A DNA stretch of 64,000 bases, from NCBI GenBank assembly GCA_964036155.1, contig OZ038423.1, forward strand, positions 64,433,249-64,497,248, in the 5' to 3' direction. How positions within the stretch are numbered: position 1 is the first letter of the stretch; every line of letters starts with the position of its first letter. Of this stretch, positions 1-10,306 are shown piece by piece. The notes under the pieces were generated by a model, which ran no database searches, was not told the DNA's origin, and saw nothing but the letters and a program-made list of their open reading frames with translations. The DNA is from Diploscapter coronatus (Eukaryota > Nematoda > Chromadorea > Rhabditida > Rhabditidae). The position numbers and the translations under genes were made by a program.

Positions 1-969
1 AACATGTTAATCATCAAAAAGAAATTACTTCTAGAAATATCACCTGTCTTTGCAGATGCTCAATATTTTATAGTTTACTTCGAAAATGCAAGCTCTTCAA
101 AGTAATTGCAATTAAATTTCAGAAATTGAACAGAAGAAAATCTCGACTATTCTATGATTAAGTTTGCTCAAATTGTACGGTAAAAATAAGAAACTTATTG
201 CAATACAATAGTAGTGAAAAGCATGATTTTGTTATCTATTTATGGAGAATATATCTGATTGAATTTTACAAAGTGATGTAAATTTACTTGAACTATCATG
301 TAGAAATAAGTTACTCTTTTAGAAAGAAAAATACTGAAGATAAACTGTTATGGTTTGGAAATGTCAATATTAGTTCATTTTCAAATTTTCGCAGCAGGTT
401 TCTTGATTCTTAGAAGCAAATTAATTTGTTTTGTACGAGACTATTAATTTTCATGGGAATAACGTAAGAAAGTCGGTCTGGAAACTCTCATTGATTGTAG
501 TAGGCAATTGTTAAGAATCTATGAAAACTTTAGGCAAAACTATTTGAATTCTAGCATGACCTATTAGAAACGATAAAGTAGCACATTAGTTCTTTCCTCG
601 TTTTATGATATGGTTATTTCAAGCAGTAGCACTATCGCTAATCTCAATATCACTTTATTCTCATTCATAACTCGTGAACTAGACTTATTTGTACAATAGT
701 AACTCATTAGAAGTTTAAATACACAATTTTATATTAGTGATCAAAAGCTTGGAGCAATCACGATTGTGGATTCGTTCAGATGCGATCACTTACAGTGATC
801 TAAATTTACTGGAACTTGTTAGGAATTGCCAATTGGGTGGATCGAATAAGTTTGCAAAATTTCAGTCAAATTTGTTCGAGATCGTTAGATATAGTACACT
901 GCATCCATAATCCTAATTGTCTAAGCTTTTGGACGCTATTGTATACAAAAAATAATAAATACACATATG
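1..969. other. AT-rich intergenic DNA, no gene seen
   Basis: No open reading frame with exon-like borders, RNA gene or repeat was recognised here. The right end is the 3' flank of the minus-strand TIL-domain gene, whose polyadenylation signal lies at 970-975. Confidence 0.5.
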
Positions 970-975
970 TTTATT
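970..975 (-). promoter_or_regulatory. polyadenylation signal AATAAA of the TIL-domain gene
   Basis: AATAAA on the minus strand about 90 nt after the stop codon at 1064-1066, a normal distance for a nematode 3' UTR. Confidence 0.5.
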
Positions 976-1063
976 GGATAACCGTACATATGGCAATAAC
1001 TTATCAACGGCAAGGCGAGTCGTTGAGTCGACTTTCATTAAGCATTCATTTAGATGTCTACTT

Positions 1064-2817
1064 CTAATCGCACAGCTCTTTCTTGACACATTTACCATCC
1101 TTCCTTCGGTAGAACCCCTTGTTGCACGTGCATTTTGGCCTGTCTGCACAGATTTCAGTGTCGCAGAACTACAAATAAAAATCATTCTGTAAGCATCATA
1201 AGACTGAAGTCCGTGGGAATAAGAATTACTCAGACAACTAAAGTCTAGCCTACGACTAATGATCGTTTAAAAAAAGTAGGGCCTCCAAGTATGTGTTAAA
1301 TCGAGTTTTGGGATAAACTTTTTGAACAAAAGGTGGTTGGGTTGTAGATAATGATTCTGTGAAAAAAATAAAAGTAAATCCCTGACATCGTAATTTCACA
1401 TTGTCATTATTTCAAATTCAAAGATTCTCTTACAAGCTCCCTCCTCTGGCAGGTCAGCTCACAACACGTGGTGTGGGTGTATTTCTCATTCTCTGGGCAA
1501 GTCGTATTCAGGATATGGCAATAGGGAATGTTCGGAGTCTGCCAATTTCGAATGCGGCATTCTTCCCCTTGAGGACAAGTGAAATTGACACACGACAATT
1601 CTGCAATAACATGTGAAGATTTTCGATCAAAGACCTAAATTCTAGCGTACTCAAAGGTATGCAGATCGGCTTCATCGCACAGTCATCTGGAAATTTGAGT
1701 GGCGTTGTGTGATGCAGGGATAAAATCTTACCTGCGCAATCTTCTTCAACGCGAAGATCACAAGTTTGTCCAGCTGAAATATGAGTTGTCTTTCAAATAA
1801 TTGTCGGTGATAATGCTCAAACAGGAATAGACGAAGTTTCGATTTCATTTGACCGCAAACTTTTAGATTATTTCTTTGCAAATAAAGTCATTTCGCTATG
1901 AACTTCACAAGGAAAATTCTTACAAAAATTATTCATGCTTCACATTTCGAAAGGAAAAAAAATTGTGAACTTCGTTTAGACTTTGAATATTGAATTAAAA
2001 AATAATAAGAATCGATTTAACTACACTTCAAATTTTTCTTTATTTTTTATCTTCGTTTATCCCTTTATTCAAGCTTACTTTATTAGGTAGTAGATTTAAG
2101 ACTATGAGAAACTGGCTGTGTATGGAATAACTTTGATATCAATATCTTTTCCTGTCTATTACATTATTTCAGTGGACTCTTTATTTCTCAAGCTTTTTAA
2201 TGTGCCAAGACTATAAGTCATTTTTAAATGCCATAAAAATTATTCTCAATAGAAGCACGTACTCATTCTTCTCAGAATGAGGCTAATCATTCTCAAAATG
2301 TTAGCCAATAAGCTATGAAATAATTTCAGAGATTGGCTGAAGCCGAATTTTTAAAGATATCGAAATTGATATAAGTTCAGAACCCTCGAAAATTACCAAA
2401 AGCTCCGATTTCAGAACTGGTATCATATCTCCTGGTTGATTTTTTAAACTTAAAATAACATTTACCTGGGCAAGTAACATTGTTGCAGGTCGCTGAATTC
2501 AATGAGATCATGATTTTTCACGAGCTGAATAAGTCCTACCTTTTTCTTGACAGAAGAAATGGCCTACGAAACTTTGCCTACAGACTTGATTCGTTTTCTC
2601 GCACTGCAATTCTTTGCAAGTAGCTGAAAGCAAAGACAATTTTGTAAAATGTGAGACTTTGCCTACGCATTTCATTGACTGGAGCTTCCGTGCTAGAAAC
2701 ATTGACAAGTCGTTCGGCAGATAGACAAAATGCCGACAGGAGAAGCTAAAATAAAAACTAAATTCTAGACCAATCGATTGAAGTAAAGTTGAAATTTACC
2801 GTCAAGTAGAGCAGCAT
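1064..2817 (-). CDS. Secreted cysteine-rich protein with C-terminal TIL (trypsin-inhibitor-like) domain
   Basis: Seven coding exons with compatible phases: 2800-2817, 2667-2745, 2540-2623, 2466-2492, 1732-1773, 1434-1600, 1064-1168; predicted 173 aa. The first two exons give a signal peptide (MLLYLTLLLSAFCLSA). Three short tandem cysteine units follow, each about C-x4-C-x5/6-C-x7-13-C (TCKELQCEK, TCNNVTCPA, SCVNFTCPQ), then a 10-cysteine TIL domain running from TCPENEKY to CVKKELCD at the stop. TIL domains are typical of nematode secreted serine protease inhibitors, so inhibitor activity is plausible but inferred; the reactive-site residue was not assigned. The three leading units resemble follistatin-like fragments and could be a protein-binding stalk. 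Exons 2466-2492 (27 nt) and 1732-1773 (42 nt) are very small and rest on phase and the repeated cysteine pattern. Confidence 0.85.
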
Positions 2818-2894
2818 TGTGGAATAAATTGTACGAAATATGATATGACTAGTGAGATGATTTTTGGATGTCTGAAGTTAGCTAAATTGATGGA

Positions 2895-2902
2895 TTTTTA
2901 TA
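2895..2902 (-). promoter_or_regulatory. TATA box for the TIL-domain gene
   Basis: TATAAAAA on the minus strand about 80 nt upstream of the start codon at 2815-2817, leaving room for initiation and a short 5' UTR. Confidence 0.5.
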
Positions 2903-4553
2903 TGGCAGTTAGCTTGGGAAAGCAAATATTTTGAAAGATAAAAAGCGATAAAATATATAAACAGAGTTGAGATATGTTGAGGGTAAAAATGAAAGAGATA
3001 CACCTGCAGTGATGATGCGTGCCAAAAGACAGATCTGGTGAGGGAAGCAGTGTAAAGAGGAGAAATAAAGAGAGCAGAATAATGGAAAGAGTAGAAGAAA
3101 CTAGAACATTTTGGTGGAATCCAATCGAAACTATCGAGATAAACGCAGTTGAAAAAGAGTTGAAAACCAAAGCAGAACAAGACATAATCGAAATCAAACA
3201 TGCGCAGCGGATTGAAATTGGATTGAAAAATAGGTGACTGTTTATTCAATTTGGTGCATCAGCAAACAGTAGTAATTCACGAAAAATATGAATAACAAAT
3301 TGATATGAAAAATTTCGTTATAAATATTTTGGTTATGCGATTGAGAAGTCAAAAATCTAACTTTTATATAAATCTAGCGACCAAGTGCACACAGTCATCA
3401 TGCTCGCGAAACTAACAAAAGCACGAAGTAATACAGAAAGTGAAATGAAGTGAGAAATGACTGAACTGGCAGATCAGAAAATAGCAAAATAGCAGAAAAC
3501 GAGAAAGTCAATACTGACAAAGAGACTGGTAAAATGATAAGTGAAGGGGGAAGAGGGAGCGAGCAGGTGAACTTGCAAGAAAAACACGAAGAAAATGGCC
3601 TGTGGATGAACTTCTGAGATGAATAAGCTATTCATAGACTACTTCTAAATTGTATAGCTTTGAGGAAATTTACTGAATGCGTCATTTCTACTCCAACAAA
3701 TTAGAGTAAAGTTTGATTGTTTGCACATAAAATCGAGAAAAATAAGTAAGAGACATCGAATCGATAGCTGCGCAGACATAAATTCAAATGAAATTTTATG
3801 AATTAGAGAAACTAAATCAACTTCGACATTATTTTCAATTCGAAAAGTTGCATAACGAGTTCAGTCAGATGCAATCGAATTTGAAATTTGACAAACAGTT
3901 GGCGATCGATAATAATTGGCGAGGAGTTTACGTTTCGCATGAAATTGTTCCAAATTGAAAAGACCTATGAATGTTTCGACTCGATTGAATCGAGAAGGAA
4001 TTCACAGAAAATGTGACAAATTGACGAAAGCGCACCAAATAGAGCAGAGAACGCACAGGAAAATAGGTGCATGTTTGAGAAAAGTCTACTCAAAATCCAT
4101 ATATGGCTGTAGGAGGAAAGAGAATTGCAGATCAGAGTATGCATAGGGAGTCTCCCCATCAAGTCATCGTCAGCCTGTTTATGCGACTTATCTCTATCTT
4201 CTCCTCATCATAACCATTCAATATCTATGATCCTTTATCAAATCAAAGCAAAACCAAACATCCCGTCACGATTATGCCGCCTTTCTTATAGAATTCGTCT
4301 AACGACTTAAAACTATTCAATGAACTTGCAATGAATCAATAAAAATGGATTTTTCTACAAAATATGCAGTTTTTACAGGGATTTCCCATATTTACAGAAC
4401 CGTTTCACGGCCTTATGTTTTTATGGCTAGGCCTTGGCTCCGTCCATCCGCACCCTTGCTGCAGCGTTATGCATCGTTCTCAATCGCGCAAATGTTGGTC
4501 GTTGTTTTGGCAATTGAGCGCGACCATTGCTCATTTTCATTCGTTTTCTTTGA
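2903..4553. other. Intergenic region between divergent TIL and CoREST genes
   Basis: The stretch 2940-3235 is purine-rich on the plus strand, that is pyrimidine-rich in the sense of the minus-strand gene to its left. The long minus frames here come from that composition and have no exon-like borders. The rest is AT-rich with no gene seen. Confidence 0.4.
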
Positions 4554-4710
4554 GCCCGTTTATACTTAGTTGCAATGCAACTCGCTCGAAATAGCATGGA
4601 AAGTCAAAGGAGCACAAGAAATAATGCAATCGCGCTCTCTTCACTTTCCATGCTATTTCGAGCGAGTTGCGCATTGCCAATTGTAATGTGCAACTAATTC
4701 TGAGCGGACC
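4554..4710. mobile_element. Hairpin MITE, family 1, copy a
   Basis: The ends are inverted (gcccgtttatacttagttgc against the complement of gcaactaattctgagcggac). Inside, gcaactcgctcgaaatagca is matched by a reverse complement about 70 nt later. The element is flanked by the direct repeat CTTTGA at 4548-4553 and 4711-4716, a likely target-site duplication. It has no coding capacity. A second copy is at 47089-47250. It lies 0.2 kb upstream of the CoREST start. A 12-bp inverted pair CACGGCCTTATG (about 4407-4418 and 4778-4789) brackets it. Confidence 0.8.
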
Positions 4711-4867
4711 CTTTGATTCTATCCCGACTTCCTTTCTTCGGGAATAAACGTAGGGCGCTCCGAAAAGATAAAGTTCATAAGGCCGTGGTAGTCTAGATTA
4801 GGCGCATATTTCAATTTTTTCTTCTTTCTTCATCTTTCTTCACATTTTTTAATTCCGTGCATTTTTA

Positions 4868-4869
4868 GG
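4868..4869 (+). promoter_or_regulatory. Probable trans-splice acceptor of CoREST
   Basis: A tract ending in CATTTTTAG lies 15 nt before the ATG at 4885 with no coding exon upstream. This fits spliced-leader addition; an ordinary 5'-UTR intron is the alternative. Confidence 0.4.
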
Positions 4870-4884
4870 TTCGTTTAACGGGTT

Positions 4885-7800
4885 ATGGATTTGGAGGCGT
4901 CGAATCTGTCGGGCAGTGATTTGGACGAGGAGCTGCTGCTCGGTGCTGGGTGAGTAGGGAGAAGAATTGAATCGACCAGACTTGCAAATTTTTACACTCG
5001 CGGGTGTCCGCATGATCGAAATAGTATGTTTTTCGACAGACAGAAAGAAGACATGCGCTTCTCCCCACCTCGATAAGATACGCTATCTCGTTCATGTGGG
5101 CACTCGTGGGTGTGAAAATTTACAAGTCTGAAATTGACTTGGTACTGAAAGATGACTATTCAGAGAATCAACTGGAGATGATCCGATGGGACAAGAGCAG
5201 GAGGAAGAACCAGAACAGCTAGAGGAGGATGAGAAGAAGGAAGCTGGAGAGGGAATGACGCTCAGGAAGAGGAAAAGTAAGGATGAAAATAGAAGATGAT
5301 AAAAGATCAAGATTGTTGCAGGGAAAGAAGAAAATGAGGGGAAGGACGTGGAAATGGATGACGTCGAAGATGAGGAGGAATCGAGACAGAGTGGAGGATC
5401 GACTGGGGTAAGCTTTCTTCAGAATTGTTGAGCATGATGTTTTCTTGAAGTATATTTTTGTAAGCATAACAGAAGTATTCACTCTTCGAAGATAAAAACC
5501 TCAAAACCGTATCTACTTATGAAAGTATCATTTGTTCAGTTTCTGTTGAAGGATATCAGCTAAAATTCACAGCATTTTGTAAACACATGGAAAATGAATT
5601 TGTTCGAGGTCAAAGCATAACTTACTGTGAATCGATCATACTAAAATATACAGTTCTTGGCTTCTCGACTCTTTATTTTAGCTAAACTTCTCGTATTTTA
5701 TGAATTTAATCAATAATTTTGAGCCTCGCCGATCTCGCCGTCTGGGTGACGATGACCCGCTGTCTGAGCACAGAGAGAGGACCATCCAAGTCGGTGAGAT
5801 GTACCAGGCAGTGATCGGCAATGACGAGGAGACCAAACGGGAAGGGGATACTTCGCAGGACGATGAGAGGGAGGAGGTATAATAAAATATGATTTTCAGA
5901 AGAATTCCTTGTCATTTCAGTTGCTGTGGATGCCGAACTCGTCGTTGGACAGTGACGAGCTGAACCAGTACTGCAAACTCGCCAGAATGGACTATGACAT
6001 TCCTATGGATCGGGTATGACTTGTTCTTATTTCACTATCAAGTTTTCAGAAAACAGAATATGCAGATTTAATTTTAAGTTATAAAAATTGAAATTTATAA
6101 TATGCACCAAAATTTGTTTGCTCCAGCATAGGATAAATCATGAGTTATGAACATGACCAAATTATATCTATATATTAACCTAAAATTTTATCATTATCTC
6201 TTCTGAGTGCTGCTAGTTAAAAAACTAAAAACACTTTTGTAGACCACGGATCAGTCGATAGTCGAGAATTCTCTTTGGCATCACAATTTTTTTCCGAAAT
6301 TCATGCATAAAAGAATTGCCGCTTCTTGTAATGGTTATGCGACTTCATGTTTCAAATTCATGCTAATGAAATCCTAAAATTATTGCGTAGTGCGAAGAGA
6401 TTTGTTTGAGTAGATGATCAATTTATTCAGGCTCTGTTCATTCTGCAAAACTACAACTACGACATTGCTCAGGCAAAGAAGGAATGCTCGAAGAGGAGAA
6501 TCGTGAAGGACATCTGGGGTCACGACGACAGAGTGCTCTTCAAATATGCCTTCCATCAGTTCGGCAAGAACTTTGGAAAAATGCGGCAGATGGTATATTT
6601 TCTGAAAATAGTATTGAAGTTTGACGTATCAAACTCTTTTCATCTTTTTTCACTAATAGTTTATGTTTAAAAACGAATAATTTCTGATTTTTTTTTCTAA
6701 AACAAAATAGCTTCTAACCATTATTTCACGAAATATGTACATCTCTTCTACTTGCAGCTGCCCCATCGCTCGATCTCTTCCATCGTGCAATTCTACTACA
6801 ATTCCAAGAAGCAGACAGACTACCGCAGTCGCATGGACGTTGCTCTTGAATACGAATCTGATGATGATGAGGCCATGTGAGCTTATTTATGACTTCTTAT
6901 TTTTAAATTCATTTGACATATTCAGCACTGTCAAAAGTGGAGGCTATGCAGAGCCGATGTATCAGGAGGGAATCTGTGAGAATTGCGGACAGGTAACTAT
7001 TTTTGATTATTTTATCTTGATGGTTTATATGTCAAGGCTAGAAGTGGAGTCTGTATATTCGTCAGTTCACTATGATCACCATTTGTGGAATTCACCATAT
7101 ATTATCTTTTCTCTACAATCCTTAACCTTAAAGCTGCTTAATTTCATCAATGATGGTCATAGTGAACTAACGAATTATACAGCTAGTCGTTAAAAATATC
7201 AAAATACTGTATACAAGTCATACATCGGTGTTTACATTTCGATTCATATTTTGCAGTACGTGTTCCGTCTGCACACTGCAGATGACGAGAGTCAGCTGTG
7301 CTTTGCCTGCAAAGCCTACTACAAAGTGTTCAAGTACCACAAGTCCATCACTGGAATCCACAATCTCAAGGAACACCCAAGGAGAGTTCGAATTCCTGCT
7401 GAAGAGGGTGAAATTTATGTTTTGGCAGTGATTAGCAATAGCTTTGACCTAATATGTTTTTGCCAATGAAGAATTATTATCTTCGTAAAGTTATCCGACT
7501 GAAATTTGATCAAATCCGTCTATACAAGTTCTAAAACTATCAAATTCGCTAGTTTTATCCATCGAACTTGAAGATCTTCCTAAAATTTAAAGCCTCAACC
7601 ACTGCATTGCAAACTTTCCATTTTTAACCACAACCATACAATACTGAAAAATAGGCAACCGCAACTAATTACAGCTGCGACTTTTTCCTTGCAAACCTGC
7701 CATCCATATCTTCCACAGAAAACGCTTTTATTTCTTGACTTATGCCAATTTCTTTATACCTGTATTGCAGATCGAGAATTCCGCGGAGCAATCGAGATGT

Positions 7801-8909
7801 TCATTGAGTTCAGTGAGGAGGACAATAAGAATGGTTAAAATCGCTTACTAGTTCATTTGCTTATCAATTTCTTTCTAGTAGAGAATTATGAGGCATCTTC
7901 AAGCAGCAAAACTGAGAATGCGAACATTGAAGTCGTCCAGAAGGGCAAGAATGTGGTCGTCAAAAAGGCCAAGCAAGGAATTCATTGTTGGAATGTATTT
8001 TATCTTCGATTTCTAGGGAGTTGGAGCGAGAAATCATGATGACCAAATCACAGGCCATGCGGGACGAAATCGCACTCAAGAATATGAAATTGGACGAGCT
8101 GAAATCGAGTGTGCAGAAATACAGGCAAGAACACAATTTCGCGTTCGAGATGTGATTAACTTTATGCAGACAATGAGAAAACCAATGAAATAGTACAATT
8201 CATAATAATCCACTGTCTAATTTCAAACTATTTTGGTCAGAAAAAAGCTTTTATAATATCCCTAAAGCGAATATGTGAAGAAAGGATGATTGAGCAGCAA
8301 AATATGAACGTGTTCAGGTCGAATGTCTACAAGGACGACAGGAGGGACGATGAATCGAGCACTGGCGGCAGAACTCGCGTCAGACATCCTTATTCCTGGA
8401 CTGATGCCGAGAAGCAGACGGCTTTTCAAGGTGAGATATTTTTTGATTTACAAGTTTTATTTTTTAAAAAACTAATTTTTATAATTAATTAACCATCTCA
8501 GCGAAAATTCTACATTTCATTCGGGGTGAAATGGCGTAGGAAAAGATAGACGGGGTGCGTGCAAAAGCGAGTTGCAAAGAGTGTGCAACATTGTTGTTCT
8601 GACGGAAAAATAATACTATTATCGTAATTGTTGAGATGATTGAAAATTATACATAGACTCTCAAACATGCTTTTACACTACAATTTAGCAATTCTTCGCT
8701 ACGGTCTGAACTTCGAATTCGTGTCCGAAATCGTGCGCACGAAGTCTGCAGACATGATCAAGTCGTTCTACTCGGAATACAAAGACGACATCGACACGAT
8801 TCTGGAAGGACTAAAGAAGAAGAGGGAGGCAGAGGCCAGGGCCCTCATCGAACAGAGCTTCGCCAAGACTGCGGAGGTCAATCAGCCAGAAGTTCTCGAA
8901 CTCGAGTGA
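4885..8909 (+). CDS. RCOR: CoREST/RCOR-type corepressor (ELM2, SANT, CxxC finger, coiled coil, SANT)
   Basis: Fourteen exons: 4885-4949, 5164-5276, 5322-5407, 5724-5876, 5921-6013, 6431-6592, 6758-6876, 6926-6992, 7257-7407, 7771-7833, 7879-7972, 8017-8124, 8318-8430, 8689-8909; 535 aa. Residues 1-100 are acidic. ELM2 spans about 110-190 (IQVGEMYQAVI, then LLWMPNSSLD), SANT1 about 200-250 (MLPHRSISSIVQFYYNSKK), a Cx2C-x16-Cx2C finger 281-304, a coiled coil about 385-425 (ELEREIMMTKSQ), and SANT2 about 445-495 (YSWTDAEKQTAFQ). CoREST bridges LSD1-type demethylase and HDAC1/2 in the nucleus: ELM2-SANT1 binds HDAC, and the linker coil plus SANT2 bind the LSD1 tower and DNA. The finger is not in vertebrate RCOR. 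Introns 7973-8016 and 8125-8317 are read as GC-AG. An alternative for the latter is a weaker GT donor at 8152 with an acceptor ending at 8284. AATAAA lies at 9136-9141. Confidence 0.9.
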
Positions 8910-9141
8910 GTTATGTATTGGGGATTCAAGTATACTTTTATCTTTATTCCCATGAAATGATATTTTTCAATTCGACGCTACAACGTAACTCTTTCTTTTT
9001 TCGTTCAAAACACTTACATCCATTCAGATACGTAATTTTTAAGCTTGTTCGTTCAAAATTTCCTAAAAAAAATCTCATTTTCACACAGACCATCGAAGTT
9101 TCTAATTAAATTATTTTATTATTTGATTTTCACGAAATAAA

Positions 9142-10121
9142 GTTGAAAAGTGATTGGTTCTATAAATTATTGAGGAAAATGCAAATGTAAGCACCGAGAA
9201 ATGGTCGAATATGGATTTTGCACCGTTTAGTTAAATAGCATTTGAGTCTTATAAGTTCTTGCCACGATTCTAGCTGATAAAAGCGTAAATAAATGAAAAG
9301 AAAATAAATAATATTTCAACCTCTCATTTTCGCAATATCATGGAGATTTTTGAAAGATTAGTCGTGTCAAGAAATTATAGGGGAACCTGATAATAGCAAT
9401 ATAGAATTTTTGGTCGATTAACGGCAAGTATTTTGGAAAGGCACTTGGTGAATGAATATAATGGCAAAATTCAAAATATGTACATACAGAAGAAAATAAT
9501 AGTTGCATAGCTGCTTGGAAGCTTGTTGTTTCGATTCTCACAAAATGGTACGTTTATGTTTTCCCTGTTTCCTGTGTTTATCAGAGCACGTGCTCCTCTA
9601 TGCCTGTCGTCCGCTTTTTTCTATTTCCTTCGTTGTTTCGGTTATTCTCCAATAACTAAAATAAAATATGTTACTAGAAGTCAAAACGATAGCAAACCTC
9701 ATTTTTCCAAGCTCGTTTTTCTCGATTATTCATAATGACGATGAAAATGATTATCATTATTAACGCAATCACAAGCAAAGTTCCAAAAATGAAGGGCATC
9801 GACAAAAATGCGGACGAATTCATTGCAGAAACAGGCAATGGTCACATATTTAAACGACTAAATAAACTAATCGTATAATAAAAAAATGAACAAATGAACA
9901 CATGAAGAAGGATAAATTGCTGGATGAGTTGTGTGAAAGGGAATGGGGGAGAAAAAAGAGGAGTCGCACTCGGAATTGATCGTGAAATGTCTGCGCTCGG
10001 CGAGAGAAACAAGAAACGTTGAGATATGCGGACGGGTGAAAGAAAAAAAGATTTTATGAGAACAGAAAAACATACACACCCACTTTGTTTCAGTAGTTGA
10101 TCAATTTCTAAGAATGAATAA
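9142..10121. other. Convergent 3' intergenic region
   Basis: This separates the 3' ends of CoREST (plus) and the receptor-like gene (minus). AATAAA on the minus strand at 10122-10127 would serve the latter. The frames at 9338-10079 have no domain or splice support. 9880-10030 is purine-rich on the plus strand. Confidence 0.4.
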
Positions 10122-10306
10122 TTTATTCTGACAATCTTAAGCTAATTTTTGCAAACTATTTAAACAGCACTGAATTGTAAAACACCTCGTATAAATGGCA
10201 AATGTTTGAGATCATTTGTAGCTTGAATGAAGTAGCAGACCCCTCCACATAGGGAAAAAGGTAGGAAAAAAATTATAGCTTGAATGAAAATAGACAGTAA
10301 GTGAAC

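Noticed and set aside
4345..4594. Two overlapping plus-strand frames of about 75 aa
   Set aside because: They run into the hairpin element at 4554, lack splice context and domain content, and are explained by composition.
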